DNA of 64,000 nt from Azospirillum sp. TSH64 (lineage in GTDB: Bacteria; Pseudomonadota; Alphaproteobacteria; Azospirillales; Azospirillaceae): positions 1,424,568 to 1,488,567 of the forward strand of contig NZ_LGQW01000015.1 in NCBI RefSeq assembly GCF_003116035.1, given 5' to 3'. Both the position numbers and the translations under genes were made by a program. Shown piece by piece: positions 37,307-47,286 of the stretch (its first letter is position 1; each line of letters begins with the position of its first letter). Below the pieces are notes generated by a model, which was not told where the DNA came from, made no database searches, and saw nothing but the letters and a program-made list of their open reading frames with translations.

Positions 37307-39325
37307 ATGTCCGAAACGCATTCCTCAGACCCCCTGGATTCCCCCTCGGCCGACGATGCCGCAGCTGGTTTCGCTGAAGATCGCTCGGCCGAAGACGGTT
37401 CGACCGATTTGGCCGCCCCGACCGACGCGGTGCCGGCAGAGGAGGGTGCCGCCGCGCGCCCGAAGCGGCGCCCGGCCGACATCGACCGGGGCGTCGAGAC
37501 CATCCGGGAGCATCTGAAGACCCTGCCGCAGACGCCGGGCGTCTATCGGATGCTGGCAGGCGACGGGGCGGTCCTGTATGTCGGCAAGGCGCGCAACCTC
37601 AAGCGCCGGGTGACCAACTACACCCAGGTGGGAAAGCTGCCGGTCAGGCTCCAGCGCATGGTCGCGGAGACCGAGACGATGGAGTTCGTCAACACCCACA
37701 CCGAGGTGGAGGCGCTGCTTCTCGAATCGAACCTGATCAAGAAGCTGATGCCGCGGTACAATGTGCTGTTGCGGGACGACAAGACGTTTCCGCACATCAT
37801 GATCACCAAGGACCACGACTATCCGCAGCTGACCAAGCACCGCGGCGCCCGTGGGCGCGACGCCGATTATTTCGGTCCCTTCGCCTCGGCCGGGGCGGTG
37901 AACCGCACGATCACGGCTCTGCAGCGCGCCTTCCTGCTGCGCAACTGCGCCGACACGGTGTTCGCCGCCCGCACCAGGCCCTGCCTGCAATTCCAGATCA
38001 AGCGCTGCACGGCGCCCTGCGTCGGCCGCGTCACCCCGGAGGAATACCAGGCCCAGGTCAATCAGGCGCGCGCCTTCCTGTCGGGAAAGAGCCGGGACAT
38101 CCAGACGGAGTTCGCGGACCGGATGATGGCCGCCTCCGAGCAGATGGATTTCGAGACGGCGGCGCGCTACCGCGACCGTATCCGCGCCCTGACGGCGATC
38201 CAGGCCCACCAGGACATCAATGTCGAGGGGGTGGTGGAGGATGCCGATGTCATCGCCGCCTATGCCGAGGGCGGGGTGACCTGCATCCAGGTCTTCTTCT
38301 TCCGCGGCGGCCGCAACTATGGCAACCGCGCCTACTTCCCCAGCCACGACAAGGCGGCGGAGACCGACGAGGTTCTCGCCGCCTTCATCGCCCAGTTCTA
38401 CGAGAACAAGGCGGCGCCGCCGCTGGTGCTGGTCAGCCACGCCCTGCCGGAACTGGACCTGCTGAGCGAGGCGCTGGCGGTCCGTGCCGGGCACAAGGTG
38501 GAGTTGGCGGAGCCCAAGCGCGGCGAGAAGCGCCGGATCGTCGAGCATGCGCTGACCAACGCGCGCGAGGCGCATGGGCGCCGGCTGGCCGAAAGCTCCA
38601 GCCAGGCGCGTCTGCTGGAGGGGGTGGCCGCCGCCTTCGGGATGGATTCGCCGCCGGAGCGGGTGGAGGTCTACGACAACTCCCACATCCAGGGGGCGCA
38701 CGCCATCGGCGGGATGATCGTCGCCGGTCCGGACGGCTTCATCAAGAACGCCTACCGCAAGTTCAACATCCGCACGGAGGGTGCCGCCGGCGACGACTTC
38801 GCCATGATGCGCGAGGTGCTGACCCGCCGATTCGGCCGGGCGGTGAAGGAGGATCCGGAACGCAGCCTGGGAAGCTGGCCCGATCTGGTGCTGATCGACG
38901 GCGGTCTCGGCCAGTTGAACGTCGCGCTTGAGGTGTTCGCGGAGCTTGGCATCGACGATGTGACGCTGGTCGGCATCGCCAAGGGGCCGGACCGCGATGC
39001 GGGGCGCGAGCATTTCTTCATGGAGAACCGTCCGCCTTTCCAGATGGAGATGCGCGATCCGGTGCTGTATTTCCTGCAACGGCTGCGCGACGAGGCGCAC
39101 CGCTTCGCCATCGGCACACACCGGGCCAAGCGGACCAAGGCCATCGGCAAATCGCCCATCGACGAGATCGCCGGCATCGGTCCCGCCCGGAAGAAGGCCC
39201 TGCTGCACCATTTCGGCAGCGGTGCCGCCGTGTCGCGCGCCGGGCTTGCCGATCTGGAGGCGGTGGAAGGGATCAATCGGACCGTTGCGAAAAAGATATA
39301 CGATCACTTCCATCCCGATGGTTAG
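37307..39325 (+). CDS. uvrC: Excinuclease ABC subunit UvrC
   Basis: The 672-residue protein makes both incisions in nucleotide excision repair. It has the N-terminal GIY-YIG nuclease ([18 protein letters not shown], residues about 74-150), a Cys-rich segment ([12 protein letters not shown]), a UVR motif ([13 protein letters not shown]), the RNase H-like C-terminal nuclease ([26 protein letters not shown]) and the HhH pair ([18 protein letters not shown]). The first 60 residues are an acidic, Ala/Asp-rich extension before the GIY domain, longer than in E. coli. ATG 37307 is at a plausible distance from an upstream promoter. Confidence 0.97.
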   Translation: MSETHSSDPLDSPSADDAAAGFAEDRSAEDGSTDLAAPTDAVPAEEGAAARPKRRPADIDRGVETIREHLKTLPQTPGVYRMLAGDGAVLYVGKARNLKRRVTNYTQVGKLPVRLQRMVAETETMEFVNTHTEVEALLLESNLIKKLMPRYNVLLRDDKTFPHIMITKDHDYPQLTKHRGARGRDADYFGPFASAGAVNRTITALQRAFLLRNCADTVFAARTRPCLQFQIKRCTAPCVGRVTPEEYQAQVNQARAFLSGKSRDIQTEFADRMMAASEQMDFETAARYRDRIRALTAIQAHQDINVEGVVEDADVIAAYAEGGVTCIQVFFFRGGRNYGNRAYFPSHDKAAETDEVLAAFIAQFYENKAAPPLVLVSHALPELDLLSEALAVRAGHKVELAEPKRGEKRRIVEHALTNAREAHGRRLAESSSQARLLEGVAAAFGMDSPPERVEVYDNSHIQGAHAIGGMIVAGPDGFIKNAYRKFNIRTEGAAGDDFAMMREVLTRRFGRAVKEDPERSLGSWPDLVLIDGGLGQLNVALEVFAELGIDDVTLVGIAKGPDRDAGREHFFMENRPPFQMEMRDPVLYFLQRLRDEAHRFAIGTHRAKRTKAIGKSPIDEIAGIGPARKKALLHHFGSGAAVSRAGLADLEAVEGINRTVAKKIYDHFHPDG

Positions 39326-39403
39326 AATGCAGGCACACGAATTCAGCCGGCTCTCTCACGGGCGCCGTGCGGCGACATCCTCCAGCGGTTCGAGTTCTCC
39401 GTC

Positions 39404-40006
39404 ATGCTGACCAGCCTGCCCAACCTGCTGACCCTGTCGCGCATCGCGGTGATCCCGGTGGTGGTCGGGCTGTTCTATGTGCCGGAGGCGTGGGCCGCCT
39501 ACACCGCCTGCTCGCTCTATGCGGCGGCTTGCATCACCGACTGGTTCGACGGCTATCTGGCGCGCGCCTGGGCGCAGGAAAGCGTGATCGGCAAGTTCCT
39601 GGACCCCATCGCCGACAAGCTGCTGGTGGCGGCGACGCTGATCATGCTGGCGGGCTTCCACCGGCTGACCGGCCTGTCGATCCTGCCGGCGGTGGTGATC
39701 CTGCTGCGCGAGGTTCTGGTGTCGGGCCTCCGCGAGTATCTGGCCGGCCTGCATGTCGGCGTGCCGGTAACCTGGCTGGCGAAATGGAAGACGACGATCC
39801 AGATGATCGCGCTGGGCTTCCTGATCGTCGGCGACTATGGTCCGGCCGAACTGCCGGTGACCTTCATCGGCACGGTCGGCCTGTGGATCGCCGCGGCGCT
39901 GACCTTCTACACCGGGTGGGATTACATGCGCGCCGGGTTGACCCATATGATGGCGGAGCAGCCGGCCAAGCCCGGTGCCGCCCGTTCGGCCCGAAGCGCC
40001 GGTTGA
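39404..40006 (+). CDS. pgsA: CDP-diacylglycerol-glycerol-3-phosphate 3-phosphatidyltransferase
   Basis: The 200-residue membrane enzyme makes phosphatidylglycerol phosphate. It has the CDP-alcohol phosphotransferase motif DGYLAR, eight residues, then GKFLDPIADK (Asp metal ligands), and about four to five hydrophobic helices. It follows uvrC by 78 bases and is followed closely by mobB, in a plus-strand run that continues through moaE. Confidence 0.95.
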   Translation: MLTSLPNLLTLSRIAVIPVVVGLFYVPEAWAAYTACSLYAAACITDWFDGYLARAWAQESVIGKFLDPIADKLLVAATLIMLAGFHRLTGLSILPAVVILLREVLVSGLREYLAGLHVGVPVTWLAKWKTTIQMIALGFLIVGDYGPAELPVTFIGTVGLWIAAALTFYTGWDYMRAGLTHMMAEQPAKPGAARSARSAG

Positions 40007-40017
40007 AAGTTTCCGAC

Positions 40018-40524
40018 ATGAAGATTTTCGGGCTGACCGGCTGGAGCGGCAGCGGCAAGACCTCGCTAATGGTACGCCTCATTCCCGCGCTGACGGCGCG
40101 TGGCCTGCGGGTTTCGACGGTCAAGCATGCACACAAGGGCTTCGACATCGACCATCCCGGCAAGGACAGCCACAACCATCGCATGGCCGGCGCCACGGAG
40201 GTTCTGGTCAGCTCTCCCCGCCGCTGGGCGTTGATGCACGAACTGCGCGACGCCGAACCGGAACTGACGCTGGACCAGCTGATCGGCAAGATCGCTCCGG
40301 TCGATCTGCTGCTGATCGAGGGATTCAAGCGCGACCGGCACGAGAAGATCGAGGTCTGGCGGGCCGATGTGGACAAGGCGCTGATCGCACCGGACGACCC
40401 CACCATCGTCGCGGTGGCAAGCGACAGCGCGGTTCCGGGATGCCCGGTTCCGGTGCTGGACCTCAACGATGCGGATGCGGTCGCGGCCTTCATCGTTGCG
40501 CGTTGCGGGTTGGAGTGGGGCTGA
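40018..40524 (+). CDS. mobB: Molybdopterin-guanine dinucleotide biosynthesis adapter MobB
   Basis: The 168-residue protein has the P-loop GWSGSGKT and the segment DHPGKDSHNHRMAGATEV, a MobB hallmark, then LLLIEGFKRDRHEKIEV. MobB is a GTP-binding accessory that helps MobA attach GMP to molybdopterin. It starts 11 bases after pgsA. MobA is not in the window. Confidence 0.93.
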   Translation: MKIFGLTGWSGSGKTSLMVRLIPALTARGLRVSTVKHAHKGFDIDHPGKDSHNHRMAGATEVLVSSPRRWALMHELRDAEPELTLDQLIGKIAPVDLLLIEGFKRDRHEKIEVWRADVDKALIAPDDPTIVAVASDSAVPGCPVPVLDLNDADAVAAFIVARCGLEWG

Positions 40525-40548
40525 GCCTTCACGCGGTCAGACGGTAAT

Positions 40549-41220
40549 ATGGGCGGCATTTCCTCCTTCACCCGGCGGGCGCCCGGCCCTGATGTCTATC
40601 GGCTCGCCATCTTCGATTTCGACGGGACGCTGGCCGACTCCTTTCCCTGGTTCGTCGGCGTTCTGAACGGTGTCGCCGACCGCTATGGCTTCAACCGCGT
40701 ACAGGCGGACGAGGTCGACCTGCTCCGTGGTTATGACGCGCGGCAGATCATGCGGCACCTGCGGGTGCCCGGCTGGAAGCTTCCTTTCATCGCCAACCAC
40801 ATGCGCCGGCTGATGGCGAGCGACATCGACGGCATACGGCTGTTCGACGGCGTGCCGGATATGCTGTGGGCGCTGACCGACCGGGGGGTGACGGTCACCA
40901 TCGTCAGTTCCAATTCCGTCGAGAACGTCCGCCGCATCCTGGGGCCGGAGGCGGCGGGGCTGGTCGTTCATTACGGCTGCGGCGCTTCGCTGTTCGGCAA
41001 GGCTGCGAAGTTCCGCAGGATGCTGCGCACGACCGGCGTTCCGGCGTCCCAAGCCATCGCGATTGGCGATGAGCTGCGCGACATCGAAGCGGCCCGGACG
41101 GTGGGTATCGCCTGTGCCGCTGTCGCCTGGGGCTACACGCGCGGCGATGCGCTGGCGGCGCTGCGGCCGGATCGGCTGCTGAGTCGGGTCGATGAGATCC
41201 CCCGGCTGTTCGGCGGCTGA
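40549..41220 (+). CDS. HAD-family phosphatase (phosphoglycolate-phosphatase-like)
   Basis: The 223-residue protein has the HAD motifs IFDFDGTLADS (nucleophile Asp), VSSNS (motif II) and GDELRDIEAA (motif IV), with a helical cap (class C1). It resembles phosphoglycolate or pyrophosphatase-type enzymes; substrate is not settled. It lies between mobB and moeA with gaps of 24 and 70 bases, so it is probably transcribed with them. Confidence 0.85.
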   Translation: MGGISSFTRRAPGPDVYRLAIFDFDGTLADSFPWFVGVLNGVADRYGFNRVQADEVDLLRGYDARQIMRHLRVPGWKLPFIANHMRRLMASDIDGIRLFDGVPDMLWALTDRGVTVTIVSSNSVENVRRILGPEAAGLVVHYGCGASLFGKAAKFRRMLRTTGVPASQAIAIGDELRDIEAARTVGIACAAVAWGYTRGDALAALRPDRLLSRVDEIPRLFGG

Positions 41221-41290
41221 ATGCCACGTCCCGGAAAGCGCGCCTTTTCCCTCTTCGCACCCGGCGTCGCAACGGACTAGAGTGGCGGCC

Positions 41291-42556
41291 ATGGTGCAAC
41301 TCGACAATGACTGCTTCGCCTTCGGCGGACCGATGATGGCGCTGGAGCCGGCGCTGGCGCTGCTGGCCGGACGGGTCGGGCCGGTGACGGCGACCGAAGC
41401 CGTGCCGCTGTCCGATGCGTTGGGACGGGTTCTGGCTGCCGATCTGGTGGCGCCCTTCAATGTGCCGCCACACGACAACGCCGCGGTGGACGGCTATGCC
41501 GTGTTCTTCGACGACCTCGACGCCGATGCCTCCACCACTCTGCCGGTGACGGCGCGGGTGGCGGCCGGGCAGTGGCTAGGCCGGCCGGCGGCGCGGGGGG
41601 AGGCGGTGCGGATTTTCACCGGCGCGCCGATGCCCGCCGGCATGGACACCGTCTTCATGCAGGAGGATTGCCGCAGCGCCGGGACCGGACGCGATGCAAC
41701 CGTCACCCTGCCGCCCGGCATCCGCCGTGGCGTGAACCGTCGGCTGGCGGGAGAGGATGTACGCGAGGGCTCGGTCGTGCTCTCGGCCGGACGCCGTCTG
41801 CGGCCGGAGGACATCGCGCTCGCCGCTTCGCTCGGCCATGCGGTGCTGGACGTGCGCTGCCGCCTGCGGGTGGCGGTGTTCTCCACCGGCGACGAGCTGC
41901 GGCAGCCGGGACAGGCGCTGGAGCCCGGCGCCGTCTATGACGCCAACCGCTTCGCCCTGATCGCGCTGCTGACCCGACTGGGCTGCGCCGTCACCGATCT
42001 CGGTATTCTGCCCGACCGGTTCGAGGCCATCCGTGATGCTCTGGCGGAGGCTGCGGCAGACCATGACGCGCTCATCACCTCCGGCGGCATGTCCACCGGC
42101 GAGGAGGATCACGTCAAGCCGGCGGTCGAGGCGAATGGACGGCTGGATTTCTGGCGGCTGGCGATCAAGCCGGGGCGGCCGGTGGCGCTGGGACGGGTGC
42201 GCGATGCCGTGTTCGTCGGCCTGCCCGGCAATCCGGTTGCGGTGGTGGTGACCTTCCTGCGCATCGCCCGGCCGATCCTGCTGACGCTGATGGGGGCGTC
42301 CGGCGAGACGCCAAGGCTGATCCCGGTGCGTGTCGGCTTCGCCCACAAGAAGAAGCCTGGCCGGCGCGAGTTCCTGCGCGGGTCTCTGGTGTTGGGTGCC
42401 GATGGCGTGCTTGAGGCGACCAAATACCCGCGCGACGGTGCCGGCGTGCTCTCGTCGCTGGTGGAGTCCGAGGGGTTGATCGAACTGCCCGAGGATCTGG
42501 CGCGGGTCGAGCCCGGCATGACCGTCGATTTCCTGCCTTTCAAAGAATTCCTGTAG
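41291..42556 (+). CDS. moeA: Molybdopterin molybdenumtransferase MoeA
   Basis: The 421-residue enzyme inserts molybdate into adenylylated molybdopterin. It has PPHDNAAVDGYAV, FTGAPMPAGMDTV and the GGMSTGEEDHV motif with acidic active-site residues, then KPGRPVALG and GLPGNPVAVVV. ATG 41291 (MVQLDNDCF) is preferred; an earlier in-frame start lacks family similarity. Gap to moaD is 10 bases. Confidence 0.96.
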   Translation: MVQLDNDCFAFGGPMMALEPALALLAGRVGPVTATEAVPLSDALGRVLAADLVAPFNVPPHDNAAVDGYAVFFDDLDADASTTLPVTARVAAGQWLGRPAARGEAVRIFTGAPMPAGMDTVFMQEDCRSAGTGRDATVTLPPGIRRGVNRRLAGEDVREGSVVLSAGRRLRPEDIALAASLGHAVLDVRCRLRVAVFSTGDELRQPGQALEPGAVYDANRFALIALLTRLGCAVTDLGILPDRFEAIRDALAEAAADHDALITSGGMSTGEEDHVKPAVEANGRLDFWRLAIKPGRPVALGRVRDAVFVGLPGNPVAVVVTFLRIARPILLTLMGASGETPRLIPVRVGFAHKKKPGRREFLRGSLVLGADGVLEATKYPRDGAGVLSSLVESEGLIELPEDLARVEPGMTVDFLPFKEFL

Positions 42557-42566
42557 AGGTCGCGTG

Positions 42567-42818
42567 ATGAAGATTCTCTATTTCGCCTGGCTGCGCAGCA
42601 AGATCGGCGTGCCGACCGAGACGGTGGACCTGCCGGCGGAGGTCGCAACGGCCGGCGATCTCGTCGAATGGCTGAAAACCCGCAGCCCCCGTCATGCCGA
42701 GGCGCTGGCCAACAGCAAGGTGGTCAAGGTGGCGGTGAACCAGGAGCATGTGCCCTACGACCACCCGATCTCGGCCACCGACGAGGTGGCGCTGTTCCCG
42801 CCGGTGACGGGAGGCTGA
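42567..42818 (+). CDS. moaD: Molybdopterin synthase sulfur carrier MoaD
   Basis: The 83-residue ubiquitin-like protein ends in the double glycine needed for C-terminal thiocarboxylation (PPVTGG). It carries sulfur into molybdopterin synthase with MoaE. ATG 42567 is used; a GTG three bases earlier is possible. The gene is three bases before moaE. Confidence 0.96.
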   Translation: MKILYFAWLRSKIGVPTETVDLPAEVATAGDLVEWLKTRSPRHAEALANSKVVKVAVNQEHVPYDHPISATDEVALFPPVTGG

Positions 42819-42821
42819 CAG

Positions 42822-43274
42822 ATGGCGATCCGCGTCCAGGCCGGGGATTTCGATGTCGGCGCCGAATATGCCGCCTTCACCGCCGGCCGCACCAGCGTTG
42901 GCGGGGTGGCGATGTTCGTCGGGCTGGTGCGCGACATTGCCGGCGGTGCCGCCGTCAGCGCCATGACGCTGGAACATTACCCCGGCATGACCGAGAAGCA
43001 GTTGGAGACCATCGAGGAGGAGGCGCGCCGCCGCTGGCCGCTGGACGATGTGCTGGTGATCCACCGCCATGGCCGGTTGGAGCCGGGCGACCGCATCGTG
43101 ATGGTCGCCACCGCGTCGGCCCACCGGGACGCCGCCTTCGAGTCCTGCCGCTTCCTGATGGACTGGCTGAAGACCAGGGCGCCCTTCTGGAAGCTGGAGG
43201 CCACGCCGGAGGGCGAGCGCTGGGTCGAGGCCAAGGAGAGCGACGACGCGGCGGCGGCGCGGTGGGCGAATTGA
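42822..43274 (+). CDS. moaE: Molybdopterin synthase catalytic subunit MoaE
   Basis: The 150-residue protein pairs with MoaD to convert cPMP to molybdopterin. Motifs: FVGLVRD, LEHYPGMTEKQLETI, IHRHGRLEPGD and the active-site Lys segment LKTRAPFWKLE. It ends the cofactor-synthesis run. MoaA, MoaB and MoaC are not in the window. Confidence 0.97.
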   Translation: MAIRVQAGDFDVGAEYAAFTAGRTSVGGVAMFVGLVRDIAGGAAVSAMTLEHYPGMTEKQLETIEEEARRRWPLDDVLVIHRHGRLEPGDRIVMVATASAHRDAAFESCRFLMDWLKTRAPFWKLEATPEGERWVEAKESDDAAAARWAN

Positions 43275-43298
43275 GGTCCTGGGGCAGGCGGGGCGCGC

Positions 43299-43889
43299 TC
43301 AGGCGTGCCCGGCTTCGCCCGACAGCATGGAGACGCTGACACCCAGCTTGCCGATGGCGCGTTCCCATTTGGCGTCCAGGTCGGTATCGAACAGCAGCTT
43401 CTCGTCGCAGGGCACGTTCAGCCAGCCGTTCGCCTGGAATTCGGCGTCGAGCTGCCCCGGACCCCAGCCGGCATAGCCGAGCAGCAGCAGGTTGCGGCGC
43501 GGGCCGCGGTCTTCGGAAATGGCGCGCAGGATGTCGATGGTGGCGGTCAGGGCCACGTCGTCGTTCACCACCAGGGTGCCGTCGCGGACATAGTCGGTCG
43601 AATGCAGGACGAAGCCACGGCCCGACTCGACGGGGCCGCCGTAATGCACCGGCAGGTTGTTGACCGGCTGCGCGATGTCCATGTCGAGCTGTTCCAGCAG
43701 ATCCTCGAACGTGATCGACCCGAACAGCCGGTTGACCACCAGTCCCATTGCGCCGTCTTCATTGTGGGCGCAGACATAGATGACCGTACGCTGGAAACGC
43801 GGGTCCTCCATTCCGGGCATGGCGATCAGCAGCTGGCCGGTCAGCGATTCCGTGGTCTTGGAGTCCGGAGACTTGGTCAGGCGCGGCAT
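43299..43889 (-). CDS. YqgE/AlgH-family protein
   Basis: The 196-residue protein matches YqgE/AlgH: LTGQLLIAMPGMEDPRF, VNRLFG, YGGPV and GYAGWGPGQLDAE. The fold is conserved in bacteria, but its biochemical role is unknown; AlgH affects alginate control in Pseudomonas. It is divergent to the DsbD-like gene and convergent with moaE. Confidence 0.93.
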   Translation of the reverse strand: MPRLTKSPDSKTTESLTGQLLIAMPGMEDPRFQRTVIYVCAHNEDGAMGLVVNRLFGSITFEDLLEQLDMDIAQPVNNLPVHYGGPVESGRGFVLHSTDYVRDGTLVVNDDVALTATIDILRAISEDRGPRRNLLLLGYAGWGPGQLDAEFQANGWLNVPCDEKLLFDTDLDAKWERAIGKLGVSVSMLSGEAGHA

Positions 43890-44014
43890 GGGCGATTATC
43901 CTTGTCGTCGGTCCGGTGCGGGAAACCGCTGCCCGTACCCACGTGCGGTTGTGGTTGGCGCTCTGGCGACGCTTTCACCGGAGTGTGACAGCACCGGCCG
44001 AGCTTTGTCACCAT

Positions 44015-44032
44015 TATATGGGCTATCATATA
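44015..44032. repeat. 18-bp inverted repeat in a divergent promoter region
   Basis: TATATG, six bases, CATATA: a perfect palindrome between yqgE and the DsbD-like gene, about 44 bases before the latter's start. Same 6-6-6 geometry as the palindrome near uvrB, but a different sequence. The AT-rich arms could also be promoter elements. Confidence 0.4.
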
Positions 44033-44075
44033 GGGTGTCGGGGACGCGGATGCGCCCCTTCCAGGGAAGAGAACA

Positions 44076-46172
44076 GTGCGCGCGATGAAAAGACATGCCC
44101 TCGCCCTTCTGCTGGGTCTGGCCGCGCTGGCCGGTGCCGGCGCCCCCGTTTTCGCGCAGGATGCGGTTGGGGCCTGGACCAAGGCGGGACCGGTGGAAGC
44201 CCGGCTGGTGTCGGCGGTGCGCGGCACCGGCGATCTGGCGGCGCTGCCCCTGGGACTGGACCTGCGGCTGGAGCCGGGATGGAAGACCTATTGGCGCTCC
44301 CCCGGCGATGCCGGCTTTGCGCCGCGCCTGGACTGGAGCCGCTCCGGCAATCTGGGGGAGGCGACGCTGTCCTTTCCGGCGCCGCACCGCTTCTCGGTTC
44401 TGGGATTTGAAACGGCGGGCTATGACACGGCGATTCTCTTCCCGATCCAGGGCAAGCCGGCGACGCCCGGCAAGCCGGTCGATCTGGCGCTGACCGCCGA
44501 ACTGCTGGTCTGCTCGGAAATCTGCGTGCCGCAGACTCTGGAGCTTGCCCTTGCCCTTCCGGCCGGGCCGGCCGAGCCCAGCGACGTCGCCAACGACGTA
44601 GCGCGTGCGCAGGCGCTGGTGCCGAAGGGGCCGAACGGTCTGCTGCGCATCGACTCCGTGCAGGGCAAGGGGGGCGCCCTGGAGGTCGAGGCGACCGCCG
44701 CCGATGGCTTCGTCTCCCCCGATCTGTTCGTTGAGACGGACCCGCCGCTGACCTTTTCCGCCCCCAAGACGGTCTTTTCCGACAATGACCGCCATGTCCG
44801 CCTGACCCTGAAGGTGACCGATCCGCAGCAGGGCCTCGATCTCGCCGGGCGCGCGATGACGCTGACCCTGGTCGACGGCGACAAGGCGGTCGAAGCACCG
44901 GCAACCGCGTCGGCCGGCGGCGCCGCTTCGGTGCCCGGTGGTGTGGGTCTGCTGGCGATGCTGGGGGTGGCCCTGCTGGGCGGCCTGATCCTGAACCTGA
45001 TGCCCTGCGTGCTGCCGGTGCTGTCGCTGAAGCTGATATCGGTGGTCAAGCATGGCGGGCAGGCGCCGGCCGCTGTGCGTGCCGGCTTCCTGGCGAGTGC
45101 CGCCGGTATCCTGACCTCGTTCCTGCTGATGGCTTCTGTACTGGTCGGGGTCAAGGCGGCGGGCGGGGCGGTCGGCTGGGGCATCCAGTTCCAGCAGCCG
45201 CTGTTCCTGGTCTTCATGGTCGTGCTGGTCACGCTGTTCTCGGCCAACCTGTGGGGCCTGTTCGAGGTGCCGTTGCCGCGCGCCATGGCCGACCGGCTGG
45301 GCGGCGACGGGCTGGCCGGGCCGTTCGCCACCGGCATGTTCGCGACCCTGCTGGCGACACCCTGTTCCGCGCCCTTCCTGGGCACGGCGGTGGGATTCGC
45401 CCTGTCGAAGGGGCCGGTGGAGATCTACGCGATCTTCGCGACTCTGGGCGTCGGGTTGGCTCTGCCCTATCTGGCTGTCGCGGCATGGCCGCGGGTGGCG
45501 GGCTGGCTGCCGCGTCCGGGGAGCTGGATGGCGACGCTGAAGGCGGTTCTGGGGTTCGCGATGATGCTGACGGCGCTTTGGCTGCTGTCGGTGCTGACCG
45601 CGCAGATCGGCGATGTGGCCGCGGCCACGGTCGGGCTGATGATGGCGGCGCTGGTGCTGTCACTGTGGGTCGGGCGGAGCGCGCGGGGCGCCGCGCGGAC
45701 GGCGGGGCCGGCGCTGGCCGGCGTACTGGCGGTCACCGCCTTCGCCATGCCGGCGGCGGTCGGTCCGTCGGCCGGTGCGGCGCCGGTGCTTGCCGAGTCC
45801 AAGGCACGCTGGGTCCCCTTTGCCGAAGCCACGATCCGCGAGCATGTCGCCGCCGGACGCACGGTGTTCGTCGACGTGACCGCCGATTGGTGCATCACCT
45901 GCCAGGCAAACAAGAAGCTGGTGCTGAATCGCGGCGAGGTTGCCCAGCGGATGGACGACCCGGCCGTCGTGGCGATGCGCGCCGACTGGACCCGCCCGGA
46001 CGCGACGATCGCGAAGTTCCTGTCCGACCATGGCCGTTACGGCATTCCCTTCAACATCGTCTATGGTCCCGGCGCACCGGACGGCCTCGCTCTGCCGGAA
46101 TTGCTGAGCGAAGGCGCGGTGTTGGAGGCGTTGGGCAAGGCGGCGGGCAAGTCAGCAGGCAAGGGGGTCTGA
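44076..46172 (+). CDS. DsbD/ScsB-type thiol:disulfide interchange protein
   Basis: The 698-residue inner-membrane protein has a signal peptide (to about residue 28, VFAQDA), an N-terminal beta-rich periplasmic domain with a Cys pair (LVCSEICVP), a CcdA-like core of about eight helices with MPCVLPVL and TPCSAPFLG, and a C-terminal thioredoxin domain with WCITC (C606/C609). It should carry electrons from cytoplasmic thioredoxin to periplasmic substrates. The N-terminal type resembles ScsB of copper-stress systems. GTG 44076 suits the AGGGA site; ATG 44085 is the alternative. Confidence 0.88.
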   Translation: MRAMKRHALALLLGLAALAGAGAPVFAQDAVGAWTKAGPVEARLVSAVRGTGDLAALPLGLDLRLEPGWKTYWRSPGDAGFAPRLDWSRSGNLGEATLSFPAPHRFSVLGFETAGYDTAILFPIQGKPATPGKPVDLALTAELLVCSEICVPQTLELALALPAGPAEPSDVANDVARAQALVPKGPNGLLRIDSVQGKGGALEVEATAADGFVSPDLFVETDPPLTFSAPKTVFSDNDRHVRLTLKVTDPQQGLDLAGRAMTLTLVDGDKAVEAPATASAGGAASVPGGVGLLAMLGVALLGGLILNLMPCVLPVLSLKLISVVKHGGQAPAAVRAGFLASAAGILTSFLLMASVLVGVKAAGGAVGWGIQFQQPLFLVFMVVLVTLFSANLWGLFEVPLPRAMADRLGGDGLAGPFATGMFATLLATPCSAPFLGTAVGFALSKGPVEIYAIFATLGVGLALPYLAVAAWPRVAGWLPRPGSWMATLKAVLGFAMMLTALWLLSVLTAQIGDVAAATVGLMMAALVLSLWVGRSARGAARTAGPALAGVLAVTAFAMPAAVGPSAGAAPVLAESKARWVPFAEATIREHVAAGRTVFVDVTADWCITCQANKKLVLNRGEVAQRMDDPAVVAMRADWTRPDATIAKFLSDHGRYGIPFNIVYGPGAPDGLALPELLSEGAVLEALGKAAGKSAGKGV

Positions 46173-46258
46173 GCAGGGTCCGGAAAAGGCCTATGGCCGT
46201 TGCGGCTATTCTGCGGTAACAGGGCGGCTCCGGGAGAGCATCCCGCGCCAAGAGGACG

Positions 46259-46615
46259 ATGATGGACGATCAGATCAACTGCCCGCAGTGCAGCTCCGAA
46301 AACGCCTACAATGACGGCAGCCTGTGGAACTGCCCGGACTGCGGGCATGAGTGGAATCCCGACACGGCTGCCGCGGCCGTGGATGGCGAAGCCGGGCAGG
46401 GCGTGCGCGATGCCAACGGCAACGCGCTGGCCGACGGCGACAGCGTCACCGTCATCAAGGACCTGAAAGTCAAAGGGTCGTCGCTGGTGGTCAAGGGCGG
46501 GACCAAGGTGAAGAACATCCGTCTGGTGGACGGGGCCGACGGGCACAACATCGCCTGCAAGATTGACGGCATCGGCGCGATGAATCTGAAGTCGGAGTTC
46601 GTGAAGAAGGCTTGA
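46259..46615 (+). CDS. yjdM: YjdM/PhnA-type zinc-ribbon protein
   Basis: The 118-residue protein has an N-terminal zinc ribbon ([21 protein letters not shown]) and a C-terminal beta domain ([29 protein letters not shown]). This is the YjdM (formerly PhnA) pattern; no phosphonate enzyme activity is proven for it. The start is one of two adjacent ATG codons (46259 or 46262) after an AAGAGGA site. Confidence 0.9.
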   Translation: MMDDQINCPQCSSENAYNDGSLWNCPDCGHEWNPDTAAAAVDGEAGQGVRDANGNALADGDSVTVIKDLKVKGSSLVVKGGTKVKNIRLVDGADGHNIACKIDGIGAMNLKSEFVKKA

Positions 46616-46756
46616 TCACGGTTGTGCCGTCTGGTCAGCCGCGCCTTGCGGGCGCTCGCCGCGAGGGATAGAAGGGATGCAGGGCCGGGCTCCGCAAAGA
46701 GGGTCCGGCCGGACCCGAAAACGGGCCAAACCCAAAAACCGGAAGGGTTAGAGACG

Positions 46757-47239
46757 ATGAGCATCCAGGTTGGCGATACCATTCCGTCCGTCACGCTGAA
46801 GTGGCTGACCGACAACGGCATGCAGGAAGTCACCACGGACGAGCTGTTCAAGGGCAAGAAGGTCGTCCTGTTCTCCGTTCCCGGCGCCTTCACCCCGACC
46901 TGCTCCGCCAAGCACCTGCCGGGCTTCGTCCAGCAGGCCGACGCGCTGAAGGCCAAGGGCGTGGACAGCATCATCTGCCTCGCCGTCAACGATCCCTTCG
47001 TGATGCGCGCCTGGGGTGACAAGGGCAGCGTCGGCGACAAGGTCAAGATGCTGCCCGACGGCAACGCCACCTTCACCACCGCTCTCGGCCTGACCATGGA
47101 CGGCTCGGCCCATGGCCTGGGCACCCGCGGCCAGCGCTTCGCCCTGGTGGCCGAGGACGGCAAGGTCACCCATGTCGCCGTCGAGGCCCCCGGCAAGTTC
47201 GAGGTGTCGTCGGCCGAAGCCGTGCTGGAAAAGGTCTGA
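46757..47239 (+). CDS. Peroxiredoxin (Prx5-like)
   Basis: The 160-residue protein has the peroxidatic Cys in SVPGAFTPTCS (C49), the AVNDPFVM segment and LGTRGQRFALV near the C-terminus, all of the Prx5 (AhpE-like redoxin) type. A second Cys (C74) lies in SIICLAVND. It reduces hydrogen peroxide or alkyl hydroperoxides. ATG 46757 starts MSIQVGDTIPSVTL. A strong hairpin follows. Confidence 0.95.
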   Translation: MSIQVGDTIPSVTLKWLTDNGMQEVTTDELFKGKKVVLFSVPGAFTPTCSAKHLPGFVQQADALKAKGVDSIICLAVNDPFVMRAWGDKGSVGDKVKMLPDGNATFTTALGLTMDGSAHGLGTRGQRFALVAEDGKVTHVAVEAPGKFEVSSAEAVLEKV

Positions 47240-47246
47240 TCGTAAA

Positions 47247-47282
47247 GCGCCCCCTCCCCGGGAAGGTCCGGGGAGGGGGCGC
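47247..47282. terminator. Hairpin between peroxiredoxin and rnhA
   Basis: Perfect 15-base arms (47247-47261, 47268-47282) with a 6-base loop lie between two convergent genes. There is no long T run, but the stem is very stable. Confidence 0.75.
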
Positions 47283-47286
47283 CTGT